A stretch of DNA of 64,000 nucleotides, from positions 132,521 through 196,520 of the forward strand of contig NZ_BMNH01000001.1 of assembly GCF_014646355.1 (NCBI RefSeq), in the 5' to 3' direction. Both the position numbers and the translations under genes were made by a program. Shown one piece after another: positions 53,814 to 61,066 of the stretch (position 1 is the first letter of the stretch; each line of letters begins with the position of its first letter). The DNA is from Nonomuraea cavernae (lineage in GTDB: Bacteria > Actinomycetota > Actinomycetes > Streptosporangiales > Streptosporangiaceae). The notes beneath the pieces were generated by a model, which was given only the letters and a program-made list of their open reading frames with translations, searched no databases and was not told the origin of the DNA.

Positions 53814-55396
53814 CGCTCGGCCCGTCGGGACATGCTGACGAAGTGGGGGCGCGGATCCTCCGGGACGTTGCGGCGTAGCACGTCGGACAGGGTTTTCGTG
53901 GTCGCGATGATCCGCAGGCCGTGCGCGGAGAACGTCTCGGCGTTGAACACCCGTGGGGACAGGAGCGGGTTGGTCAGCGCCTGGGAGAAGGCGTCAATGG
54001 CGATGATCTTCGTGAGGAGCGGCGGCAGGATGGCGTCGGGCGCGCCGGGTTCCTCGGCGAACAGGCCGACGTACAGATCGAGGTCGTCGACGCTGCGGTA
54101 GAGCTCGCGCAGCGCGCCGCTGACCCGCTCGTCACCGGAGACGTGCTCGAAGCGGCGAATGCGGGGGAAGCGGCAGTGCTCGCGGTAGCTGTTGTAGGGG
54201 GCCAGGCTGAGCGCGCGCGAGTCGGCGATGCTGGCCACGTCGACCTCCCGCAGGACGGGATCGGTGTTGAACAGGCCGATGCGGCCGGCCCGCTGGCGGG
54301 AGGCGTCGTCGAACAGCCGGCCGAGACCGGGCTCGGGCATCAGCGCGCCGGCGACCAGAGTCTGCTCCATCGGCAGCTCGCGTTCGCCCACGGACAGCCA
54401 GGAAGGGATCAGGCTGTGCCAGCGGTAGACGAGGTTGAACTCCACCGAGGCCCAGTTCTCGCGGTGCCAGGGCGCACGGGCCAGCATCGACGACAGCCCC
54501 GAGTCCAAGGTGAAGCGGAAGTGGTAGGGGGTGATGTGGTTGATGTACTCCTCGACCACCAGCTTGATCAGCAGCACGATGAGGATGTTGCGCGCGGTCT
54601 GGAAGAGCCGCTCGTCGTCCCAGCCCGGATGGCAGGCGGCCAGCAGGCGGGCCACCCGGTTGTGCTCGCGCAGGAACAACACCGTCAGCATGGTGAAGCC
54701 GATCTGGATGTTGCCCCGGTCGCTCCCGGTCGCGAACAGCGTGTCACGCTGCTCGTCGGTCATCTCCGCGAAGCGGATGACGCTCAGCGCGGCGAACTCC
54801 GGTTTGATCTTGCCGTTCTCGCACAGGTAGGGCGGGAACTCCCCGCCGTTGATGATCTGGCTCTTGAGCAGCCCGCCGTCGAACGTGCGCAGCGCGGCCG
54901 TCATCTCCGCGTGCAGGCCGTAGACCTGGTTGAGGTCGATCTGGTGGTTGGAGGTGTTACGGCGCGGGTCGCGCGGGATGTTGACGTCACCGCGCAGGAA
55001 GCCGTCGGTGAACCACTGGGCGAAGTAGGCGAACAGCACCGTCGAGCGCGGGCAGGGGATCATGGTGTCGCCACGGGTGAAGAGGTCGGCGGCGCGCTGG
55101 GGGCTGGGCCGCCCGCTCTCGTCCCCGGCGAACGGGGGCAGGTGCCTGCCGCTGTAGGTGCGGTCGGTCAGCGAGACCCACGACGTGTAGTCGGCCATCG
55201 TGCTCAGCGGCTCCGGCCGGGGCGGCATCTCGCGGATCGCGTGGTCGATCAACGAGGCGTTGAGCCGCGACCGTAGCGGCTGGACGGTCTGTACGAGCTC
55301 CCAGAACGGCCGGCCGCTGGTCAGAGCCAGAAACCTGAGCCGGTTGGCCGCTCCGTCGGTGGCGATGCCGCGTGCCGTCGTCCTGCCTGCCGCCAT
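53810..55396 (-). CDS. Cyclooxygenase (prostaglandin H synthase)-like haem dioxygenase
   Basis: A 528-residue animal-type haem peroxidase closest to cyclooxygenases. It matches COX along its length: FWELVQTVQPLRSRL (membrane-helix region), FAYFAQWFTDGFLRGD, DLNQVYGL, LREHNRVARLL, WDDERLFQTARNILI, EEYINHITPYHFRF and FSQALTNPLLSP near the end. The catalytic Tyr and proximal haem His of COX (Tyr385, His388) are kept as Y324 and H327 in EFNLVYRWHSLIP. The distal His207 is replaced by D131, with the preceding Gln203 kept as Q127. The EGF domain is absent, as expected in bacteria. The start at 55396 has an AGGAGG site at 7 nt; an ATG at 55402 overlaps the P450 stop. Confidence 0.88.
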   Translation of the reverse strand: MAAGRTTARGIATDGAANRLRFLALTSGRPFWELVQTVQPLRSRLNASLIDHAIREMPPRPEPLSTMADYTSWVSLTDRTYSGRHLPPFAGDESGRPSPQRAADLFTRGDTMIPCPRSTVLFAYFAQWFTDGFLRGDVNIPRDPRRNTSNHQIDLNQVYGLHAEMTAALRTFDGGLLKSQIINGGEFPPYLCENGKIKPEFAALSVIRFAEMTDEQRDTLFATGSDRGNIQIGFTMLTVLFLREHNRVARLLAACHPGWDDERLFQTARNILIVLLIKLVVEEYINHITPYHFRFTLDSGLSSMLARAPWHRENWASVEFNLVYRWHSLIPSWLSVGERELPMEQTLVAGALMPEPGLGRLFDDASRQRAGRIGLFNTDPVLREVDVASIADSRALSLAPYNSYREHCRFPRIRRFEHVSGDERVSGALRELYRSVDDLDLYVGLFAEEPGAPDAILPPLLTKIIAIDAFSQALTNPLLSPRVFNAETFSAHGLRIIATTKTLSDVLRRNVPEDPRPHFVSMSRRAER

Positions 55397-55398
55397 GC

Positions 55399-56706
55399 TC
55401 ATCCCTCCTGACCGTCGGCGCCGAGTCCGAGGAGGAACCGGTCGGGGAAGATCCCTTGGGAGCGGGCGATCCGGCCTTCCGGCGGCGGCAGCAGGCGCAC
55501 GCCGGGGCGCAACAGCAGGCGGCGCACCGCCTCGCAGACGACGGCCCTGGCGGGATGCACGCCGAGGCAGGCGTGATGGCCGTAGCCGAAGAACAGCTGG
55601 TGGTGACCCGGCCGGTCGAGGCGGAACTCGTGGGGCGCCGTCACCACGTCCGCGTCGAACATGGCCGAGGCCGGAGCCGCGAGCACGACCGTGCCGGCGG
55701 GGATCAGGGTGCTGCGCGGGGTGCCGGCGGCCAGCACGTAGTCGCGCTCGCACAGCCGGGGAAGCAGCTTGAAGAACGGGTTGAACCGCAGCGCCTCCCA
55801 GACGTAGCGGTCGAAGCGGCCCGGGTCGGGGTCGGCGGCCGCCTTGACGGCCTCCGCGAGCACCTGGGGACGCAGAAGGAGCTGCTCGACGGCCTCGACC
55901 ATGGCTCCGGGCCCGCTCTCCACGAACCCGAGGGGCAGGCCGGCCATATTGATCAGGATGCGCTCGTCGTCGAGGCCGATCTCCGACGGCAGGGTGGTGC
56001 GGGCGAGCCGGGTGAAGATGTCGTCGGGCAGGTCGAGCCCCGCCCGCAACGCGGCCCTGTGCTCGGCGAGCCGGCCGCGCAGATAGTCGATCATCTCCGC
56101 GCCCGCGCGGATCGACGCGGCCTGAATCTCCGGGTCGCCCAGGAAGTTGGCGAACCCGTCGGTGACGATGGCCCGGGTCCACCGCGACAGGGTCTGCTGG
56201 TCCGGGCCGGGGAAGCCGAAATAGCCAGCGGACACGCCCAGGGCGACGGGACGGAACAGCGCCTGGACCGCGTCGACTCGGCCGTACGGCAGGGCGGCGT
56301 CGAGCAGCTCGTCCGCGATGCGACCCGCCAGCTCGCGGGCACCGGCCGTGTCGCGCGGGTCGAGCATGACCCTCATCAGGCCCTTGTCCCGCCAGTTCGT
56401 CGGGGTGGCGTCGCGGCCCAGCATGAACGGGCCGCCGAGCGCGGCGTCGAGCCGCGGGCCGAAGATCCGGACGGAGAAGACCTCCTCGCGGGACAGCACC
56501 TCGGTGACGTCGGCGAAGCGGGTCACGACCGTGAAGGCGGGGGTGACGAAGACCGGGCGTCGCTCGCGCAGCTCGGCGAACAGGGCGCGCCAGTCGGTGC
56601 GCATCCACTCGCGGACGAGGCCGAACGCGGACATCGGGTCGCGGGCCAGTGCCTCGTCGTATCTCTCCAGATGGCTGCCCGTGGTTGCCTGATCGACAGC
56701 GCCCAT
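55399..56706 (-). CDS. Cytochrome P450, probable partner of the cyclooxygenase-like enzyme
   Basis: A 435-residue P450. The haem ligand is C380 in FFGYGHHACLGVHPAR, the ExxR motif is VWEALRFNP, and the I-helix that normally reads AGxD/ET is GFVESG, a non-classical form. In fungi and plants, P450s that rearrange fatty-acid hydroperoxides rather than use O2 have unusual I-helices, and fungal Ppo enzymes fuse such a P450 to a COX-like domain. Here the two are adjacent genes with overlapping ends. The ATG at 56706 has a GGAAGGGG site 8 nt upstream. A hydroperoxide isomerase is therefore likely; a normal monooxygenase is the alternative. Confidence 0.85.
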   Translation of the reverse strand: MGAVDQATTGSHLERYDEALARDPMSAFGLVREWMRTDWRALFAELRERRPVFVTPAFTVVTRFADVTEVLSREEVFSVRIFGPRLDAALGGPFMLGRDATPTNWRDKGLMRVMLDPRDTAGARELAGRIADELLDAALPYGRVDAVQALFRPVALGVSAGYFGFPGPDQQTLSRWTRAIVTDGFANFLGDPEIQAASIRAGAEMIDYLRGRLAEHRAALRAGLDLPDDIFTRLARTTLPSEIGLDDERILINMAGLPLGFVESGPGAMVEAVEQLLLRPQVLAEAVKAAADPDPGRFDRYVWEALRFNPFFKLLPRLCERDYVLAAGTPRSTLIPAGTVVLAAPASAMFDADVVTAPHEFRLDRPGHHQLFFGYGHHACLGVHPARAVVCEAVRRLLLRPGVRLLPPPEGRIARSQGIFPDRFLLGLGADGQEG

Positions 56707-56754
56707 GCCGTGGCCCCTTCCGTTGTGACGTCGGACCGAACAGAGATCATCACG

Positions 56755-56771
56755 TTGTGTGGCCACCACAA
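56755..56771. promoter_or_regulatory. Imperfect inverted repeat between P450 and desaturase
   Basis: TTGTGTGGCCACCACAA is a near-palindrome with one inserted base, centred in the 221-bp divergent region between the P450 operon and the desaturase gene. It lies about 50 bp upstream of the P450 start codon. Its position would let one regulator control both directions, which fits the proposed common pathway. No regulator gene is adjacent on either side. Confidence 0.35.
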
Positions 56772-56927
56772 TCTAGGCGGCCGAAACCCCCTCCCCTGAT
56801 GGCTACCGTATGGAGTGTTCTGCTTCCTCTGGGTGATGGCTTCATCACTCGGCGGCCATTGCCGTGATCCCGGCGGACGACCGTTGAATGAGGAGCCGTA
56901 TCGTCCTCGCCGATCACGGGAGCAAGC

Positions 56928-57899
56928 GTGAACTCGTCCTCCATCCCGCAGCCGGATTCGGGCACGGCGGAGACGGCGCCGGTCACCACCGGCCGCCGGA
57001 CCGTCTACCTGATCGTCCTCGTGGTGCTCCCGGTGCTGCTGCCGGCCCTGGCCGTGCCCGCCGCCTGGGGCTGGGGCATCGGCCCGCGCGACGTGGTCAT
57101 CGCGGTCGTGATGTACCTGATCAGCATTTTCGGGATCGCCATCGGCTATCACCGGCTCTTCACCCATCGGGCCTTCAAGTGCGCCAGGCCGCTGCGCATC
57201 GCGCTCATGCTGGCCGGCGGCATGGCGGTCGAGGGGCCGGTCACCCTGTGGACGGCCGAGCACCGCCGCCACCACAAGTACGCCGACCGCGAAGGCGACC
57301 CGCACTCACCGTGGCGCTACGGCGACGACGGCCTGGCCCTGCTGCGCGGCATGACGCACGCCCACATCGGCTGGTTCTTCACGGCCCGCCGGCGCTCCAG
57401 CCCACGGCACTGGGTGCCCGACCTGCTGGCCGATCCGGACGTGCGCCGGTTCGACGCCGCCTACCCGGCCGTCGCGGCGCTGTCGTTCGCGCTGCCCGCC
57501 GTGGTGGGCGGGCTGTGGTCGATGTCCTGGACGGGCGCGTGGACCGCCTTCTTCTGGGGCGGGCTGGTCCGCTACGCCGTGGTGCACCACGTCACCTGGT
57601 CGGTCAACTCCGTCGCGCACACTTTCGGCGACCGTCCGTTCCGGACCAGGGACCGCTCGTCGAACGTACGGTGGGTGGCGCTGCTGACGCTCGGTGAGGG
57701 CTGGCACAACTGGCATCACGTCGAACCCACCTGCGCCCGGCACGGGGTGCTCCGGGGCCAGCTCGACCCGAGCGCCCGGCTGATCCGCTGGTTCGAGCGG
57801 GCGGGCTGGGCGCACGACGTGCACTGGCCGTCCTCCGACCGCCTGGCCGCGCGCCGGACCGACCCGGCACGACCGGCGCGACCCGACCGACGGGACTGA
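56928..57899 (+). CDS. Membrane acyl-CoA/acyl-lipid desaturase (delta-9 type)
   Basis: A 323-residue membrane desaturase with the three histidine boxes of the di-iron stearoyl-CoA desaturase family: HRLFTHRAFK, EHRRHHKYAD and GEGWHNWHHVEPT, plus about four hydrophobic segments. It introduces a double bond into a fatty acyl chain using O2 and an electron donor. The GTG at 56928 has a GGGAG site 6 nt upstream. It is divergent from the P450/cyclooxygenase operon and could supply the unsaturated fatty acid that a cyclooxygenase-like enzyme requires. The last 20 bp form the first copy of a 31-bp direct repeat. Confidence 0.95.
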   Translation: MNSSSIPQPDSGTAETAPVTTGRRTVYLIVLVVLPVLLPALAVPAAWGWGIGPRDVVIAVVMYLISIFGIAIGYHRLFTHRAFKCARPLRIALMLAGGMAVEGPVTLWTAEHRRHHKYADREGDPHSPWRYGDDGLALLRGMTHAHIGWFFTARRRSSPRHWVPDLLADPDVRRFDAAYPAVAALSFALPAVVGGLWSMSWTGAWTAFFWGGLVRYAVVHHVTWSVNSVAHTFGDRPFRTRDRSSNVRWVALLTLGEGWHNWHHVEPTCARHGVLRGQLDPSARLIRWFERAGWAHDVHWPSSDRLAARRTDPARPARPDRRD

Positions 57900-57941
57900 A
57901 CGGGCTGACCGACCCGACCGACGGGACTGACTGGGCTGATC
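57880..57941. repeat. Direct 31-bp repeat covering the desaturase stop codon
   Basis: The 20-bp string GACCCGACCGACGGGACTGA occurs at 57880 and again at 57911, each followed by a similar 11-bp tail, giving a 31-bp period. The TGA in the first copy (57897-57899) is the desaturase stop. Degenerate versions (CGGGCCGACCGGGCTGACC) continue for about 30 bp. It looks like slippage-derived sequence rather than a regulatory element. Confidence 0.8.
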
Positions 57942-58021
57942 GGGCCGACCGGGCTGACCGGCGCGGCTGACCCGTCTCTCCGATCACTGTCCCGGGCGCC
58001 GGAGCCGCAGCGACCACCTTC

Positions 58022-58038
58022 CTCTACAGGCTGTAGAG
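58022..58038 (+). promoter_or_regulatory. 17-bp palindromic operator-like site before the DUF3817 gene
   Basis: CTCTACAG and its exact complement CTGTAGAG flank a single central G. A -10-like TAGAGT (58034-58039) overlaps the right arm, and the gene starts 32 bp farther on, so a repressor bound here would block transcription. The form is typical of TetR- or MarR-type operators. No matching regulator is in the window. Confidence 0.6.
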
Positions 58039-58070
58039 TATGCGCCGGTGTTCGGGTGAAAGGGAGAGAC

Positions 58071-58382
58071 ATGCTGCGCTGGTTCCGAGCCGTGGCGGTG
58101 GCCGAGGCCTGCTCATGGGCGGGACTGCTGATCGGGATGTTCTTCAAGTATGTGACCGCGACCGGGGACCTCGGGGTGAAGGTGTTCGGGCCGACCCACG
58201 GGGCGCTGTTCGTGCTGTACGCGGCCGGAGTGATCCTCGCGGCCCGAGAGGCGGGCTGGAGCCGGGGCACGGTGCTGCTGGGCCTGGCGTGCGCGGTCCC
58301 GCCGTTCACCTCGCTGTGGTTCGAACGGCGGATGGCGGCGCGAGCGGCCCGCCGTCCGCACACGGCACCGGCCGCCGGCTAG
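58071..58382 (+). CDS. DUF3817 membrane protein
   Basis: A 103-residue protein of the small DUF3817 family with three hydrophobic segments (VAEACSWAGLLIGMFFKY, THGALFVLYAAGVILAA, GTVLLGLACAVPPFTSLWF). The order and the GP.HG motif (FGPTHGALF) are characteristic; function unknown. The ATG at 58071 has a GGGAG site at 6 nt and is preferred over the in-frame GTG at 58056. Its TAG stop overlaps the stop of the convergent ligase gene in the palindrome CTAG. Confidence 0.85.
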   Translation: MLRWFRAVAVAEACSWAGLLIGMFFKYVTATGDLGVKVFGPTHGALFVLYAAGVILAAREAGWSRGTVLLGLACAVPPFTSLWFERRMAARAARRPHTAPAAG

Positions 58383-59104
58383 CCGCGGGCTCCCACGGGG
58401 GCCGGGGTGGTGGTGTCGAGGATGTCGCCGGAGCGTACGAGTCCGTGCGTGACGTACGCCGTGGTGATCGCGGCGGCGACGATGTGTGGCTGGAAGATGC
58501 CCGTCTCCTCCTCGACCGTGCCGATCGTCGAGGGGTCCAGTTCGAGGTCCAGCGCGTCGTAACAGGACAGAGCCACGTCGCGCAGGGCGGCGCCGCCGTT
58601 GACCTGTACAACGGAGCTGACCAGCCAGGAACGCCCCCGGATGCGCTGGGCGATGCCGGCGATCTTGACTCGGCCCCGGGCGTTGACGCTGTGGTCGCCC
58701 GGACAGTATTCCCGTGGCACCGGACCGACGCGGGCGTCCAGGCCGAGGGAGGCCAGGGCGGCGCGCAGCGCCTCCGCGACCGCGGCGAAGCGGTGGTGCG
58801 GGGACACGACGCCGACCGGGTCGACGCCGTAGTGATCGAGCACCAGGCTGCCCTCATGCAGAGGGGCGGCCGATCCCCCGACCGGGCGAACGTGGGCGGC
58901 GAAGCCATGTGCCGCGACCGCCGCGGCGGCGGACTCGAATCGGGGGTTCCTCGTGTCGCGGCGGCTGAAGGCGACGACCGGCGGCAACCGACGGACATGC
59001 AGGATGGGGGATGCCCGCTCTTCTCGCGAGAGCTTCAGCAGGAGACCCGCGACATGCCGAAACGGGTCTCCCTCCGGGGGGCCGGTCCGATCGGCGGGGA
59101 GCAT
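58379..59104 (-). CDS. Lipoate-protein ligase family protein (BPL/LplA/LipB fold)
   Basis: A 241-residue member of the biotin/lipoate ligase superfamily. The signature loop is VRPVGGSAAPLHEGSLVLD (substrate-binding), with a catalytic-Lys region KIAGIAQRIRGRSWLV. Such enzymes attach lipoate or octanoate to the lipoyl domain Lys of 2-oxoacid dehydrogenases. It is the last gene of the dehydrogenase operon, just after the E2 gene, and probably lipoylates the free-standing lipoyl domain encoded here. I start it at ATG 59104; the frame is open upstream. Confidence 0.8.
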   Translation of the reverse strand: MLPADRTGPPEGDPFRHVAGLLLKLSREERASPILHVRRLPPVVAFSRRDTRNPRFESAAAAVAAHGFAAHVRPVGGSAAPLHEGSLVLDHYGVDPVGVVSPHHRFAAVAEALRAALASLGLDARVGPVPREYCPGDHSVNARGRVKIAGIAQRIRGRSWLVSSVVQVNGGAALRDVALSCYDALDLELDPSTIGTVEEETGIFQPHIVAAAITTAYVTHGLVRSGDILDTTTPAPVGARG

Positions 59105-59109
59105 GGGGA

Positions 59110-59781
59110 TCAAGGCGTCTCGATCAGGGCGCGCAACTCGGCGAGGAACGCGGCGCCCGTCGCGCCGTCGACCGCCCGGTGATCGCAGGTGAGCGTGAAG
59201 TCGGCCTGGGGGACCCACTCCGCCACCCCGTCACGGCGGACGTACCGCTCGGTGGTCGCGCCGATCGCCAGGATCGCCACCTGCGGCACGTTGAGGATCG
59301 CGGTGAACCGGTCGACGCCCTGCATGCCGAGGTTGGAGATCGTGAAGGTGCCGCCCGTCACGTCGGCCCTGCCGAGCCGGCCCTCCCGAGCCCGGGAGAC
59401 GAGATCACGGCGGGCGGCCCTGATCTCCGGCAGCGCGAGCCGGTCGGCGCCCTGGACGACGGGGACCATGAGGCCCGCGTCGGTCGCGACCGCCACCCCG
59501 ATGTTGACCTCGTCGAACCGCGTGACCGTCAACTCGTCGTACCACGCGTTGAGCTGCGGGTGCTCCACCAGTGCTCGCGCGCAGCACTCGATCAGTCTGT
59601 CGGTCACGGTCGCCCCGGCGGCGCGCCGCTTCACGGCGAGCGCGGCCGACATGTCCACGGTGATCGTCAGAGTGAAGGCCGGCGCTTCCCACGCCTTGAT
59701 CATCCTGCGCGCGGCGGTCCGCCTGATGCCGGTCAGCGGCACCACGTCGCGAACGGCGGGGCCGTTCCCGTCCACGGTCAT
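59110..59781 (-). CDS. 2-oxoacid dehydrogenase E2 catalytic (acyltransferase) domain without lipoyl domain
   Basis: A 223-residue protein consisting only of the E2 acyltransferase core. It has VVPLTGIRRTAARRMIKAWE at the start, FTISNLGMQGVDRFTAILN, and the catalytic DHRxxDG motif in LTCDHRAVDGATGAAFL. A typical E2 carries an N-terminal lipoyl domain and a peripheral-subunit-binding domain; neither is present. The lipoyl domain is encoded by the gene immediately upstream (4 bp apart). Acyl transfer from the lipoyl arm to CoA is the expected reaction. The start at ATG 59781 is supported by the domain boundary. Confidence 0.9.
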   Translation of the reverse strand: MTVDGNGPAVRDVVPLTGIRRTAARRMIKAWEAPAFTLTITVDMSAALAVKRRAAGATVTDRLIECCARALVEHPQLNAWYDELTVTRFDEVNIGVAVATDAGLMVPVVQGADRLALPEIRAARRDLVSRAREGRLGRADVTGGTFTISNLGMQGVDRFTAILNVPQVAILAIGATTERYVRRDGVAEWVPQADFTLTCDHRAVDGATGAAFLAELRALIETP

Positions 59782-59785
59782 CGCC

Positions 59786-60025
59786 CTAGTCCGTCTCGAT
59801 GACGGCGATGACCGCGCGAACGTCCACGGTCTCTCCCTCGGTCGCCAGGATCTCGGTGAGAGTGCCGGTCGCCGGAGCCTCCACGGTCTCCTCGACCTTC
59901 TCGGCCTCGACATCGACGAGCGGCTCGTCCTCGACGACCCGCTCGCCGACCTTCTTGAGCCAGGTGGAGATCGTGCCCTCGCTCATGCCCATTCCCCATT
60001 GCGGGAGGAGGACTTCAACCCTCAT
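59786..60025 (-). CDS. Free-standing lipoyl (biotinyl/lipoyl-attachment) domain protein
   Basis: A 79-residue single lipoyl domain. The modified Lys lies in VDVEAEKVEETVEAP, in the position of the usual DKA turn, and LPQWGMGMSEGTISTWLKKVG is the typical N-terminal half. The ATG at 60025 has a GGAAAGGAA site. It normally forms the N-terminal part of E2; here it is separate and would shuttle acyl groups between E1 and the catalytic E2 protein encoded next. Confidence 0.92.
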   Translation of the reverse strand: MRVEVLLPQWGMGMSEGTISTWLKKVGERVVEDEPLVDVEAEKVEETVEAPATGTLTEILATEGETVDVRAVIAVIETD

Positions 60026-60058
60026 TGTCAGTTCCTTTCCTGTATATCCGATTTATCG

Positions 60059-61066
60059 TTAGGCCGGCTTGAGACCGGTCACCCGCCGGAGCGCGGCGGC
60101 GATGCCGTCGCGGGTGGGGTACATCTGCTGCTCGAGGCTGGGGCTGAACGGGATCTGCATGTCCGGCGCGGTGAGCCGCACGATGGGGGCCTTGAGCGCG
60201 TCGAACACCTCCTCCGCGACGAGGGCCGAGATCTCGGCCGCGGCGCCGCAGGTACGGTGGGCCGGCTCGACGACGACGAGCCGCCCGGTCTTCGCGACCG
60301 AGGTGAGGATCGCGGCCGTGTCCAGGGGCACGAGCGTGCGCGGGTCGATGACCTCGACCGACACGCCTTCCTCCCCAAGGCGGTCGGCGGCCGCGCACGC
60401 GTCGGGCACGGAACCGGAGATCGCGACGAGGGTGACGTCGGTTCCCTCCTTCACCGTCCGCGCGACTCCCAACGGGATGCGGAAGGGCTCGTCGCCGACC
60501 TCGCCCTTCAGCCCCCACAGCTTCACGGCCTCGAACGCCAGCACCGGGTCATCGGAATCGATGGCGGCACGGAGCAACCCCTTGGCATCCTCGGGTGACG
60601 CGGGAGCGATGATCTTCAGCCCGGGTACGTTCATGAACATCGGGTACGGCCGGTCCGAGTGATGCGCGCCCGTGTTGAGGCCGTAGAACATCGCCGAGCG
60701 GAAGACCACGGGCATGGACGCCTGGCCGCCGAACATGTAGCGGTTCTTGGCGACCTGATTGACGAACTGGTCCATCGCCATGTACAGAAAGCTCGAATAG
60801 GACAGGTCGACGATGGGACGCAGCCCGGTCATCGCGGCGCCGGCCGCGATGCCCACGATCCCTTCCTCGGAGATCGGCGTGTTCCTGATGCGGTTGCGGC
60901 CGAACATCTGCAGGAAGTCGCCTTCGCTGCTTCGGGACTTTCCGCCGCCCGTCGTGCCGTAGACGTTGGCCTCGACGTCCTCGCCCACGATGACGACGCG
61001 CTCGTCGGCCTCCATCGCCTCGCGCTGCGCGGCGCCGATGGCTCCGAGATAGCTCATGATGCTCAT
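60059..61066 (-). CDS. 2-oxoacid/acetoin dehydrogenase E1 beta subunit
   Basis: A 335-residue thiamine-diphosphate E1 beta subunit. It has YLGAIGAAQREAMEADERVV, VVIVGEDVE, FMNVPGLKIIAPASPEDAKG, VEVIDPRTLVPLD and VVVEPAHRTCG. It provides the beta half of the E1 active site that decarboxylates 2-oxoacids or cleaves acetoin. Its ATG overlaps the E1 alpha stop by 4 bp. The pair is close to both the pyruvate and the acetoin dehydrogenase branches; sequence alone does not separate them. Confidence 0.93.
   Translation of the reverse strand: MSIMSYLGAIGAAQREAMEADERVVIVGEDVEANVYGTTGGGKSRSSEGDFLQMFGRNRIRNTPISEEGIVGIAAGAAMTGLRPIVDLSYSSFLYMAMDQFVNQVAKNRYMFGGQASMPVVFRSAMFYGLNTGAHHSDRPYPMFMNVPGLKIIAPASPEDAKGLLRAAIDSDDPVLAFEAVKLWGLKGEVGDEPFRIPLGVARTVKEGTDVTLVAISGSVPDACAAADRLGEEGVSVEVIDPRTLVPLDTAAILTSVAKTGRLVVVEPAHRTCGAAAEISALVAEEVFDALKAPIVRLTAPDMQIPFSPSLEQQMYPTRDGIAAALRRVTGLKPA

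Noticed and set aside
55397..56608. N-terminal extension of the cyclooxygenase-like protein
   Set aside because: It overlaps the P450 gene in another frame and has no recognisable domain; it is not a real P450-COX fusion.
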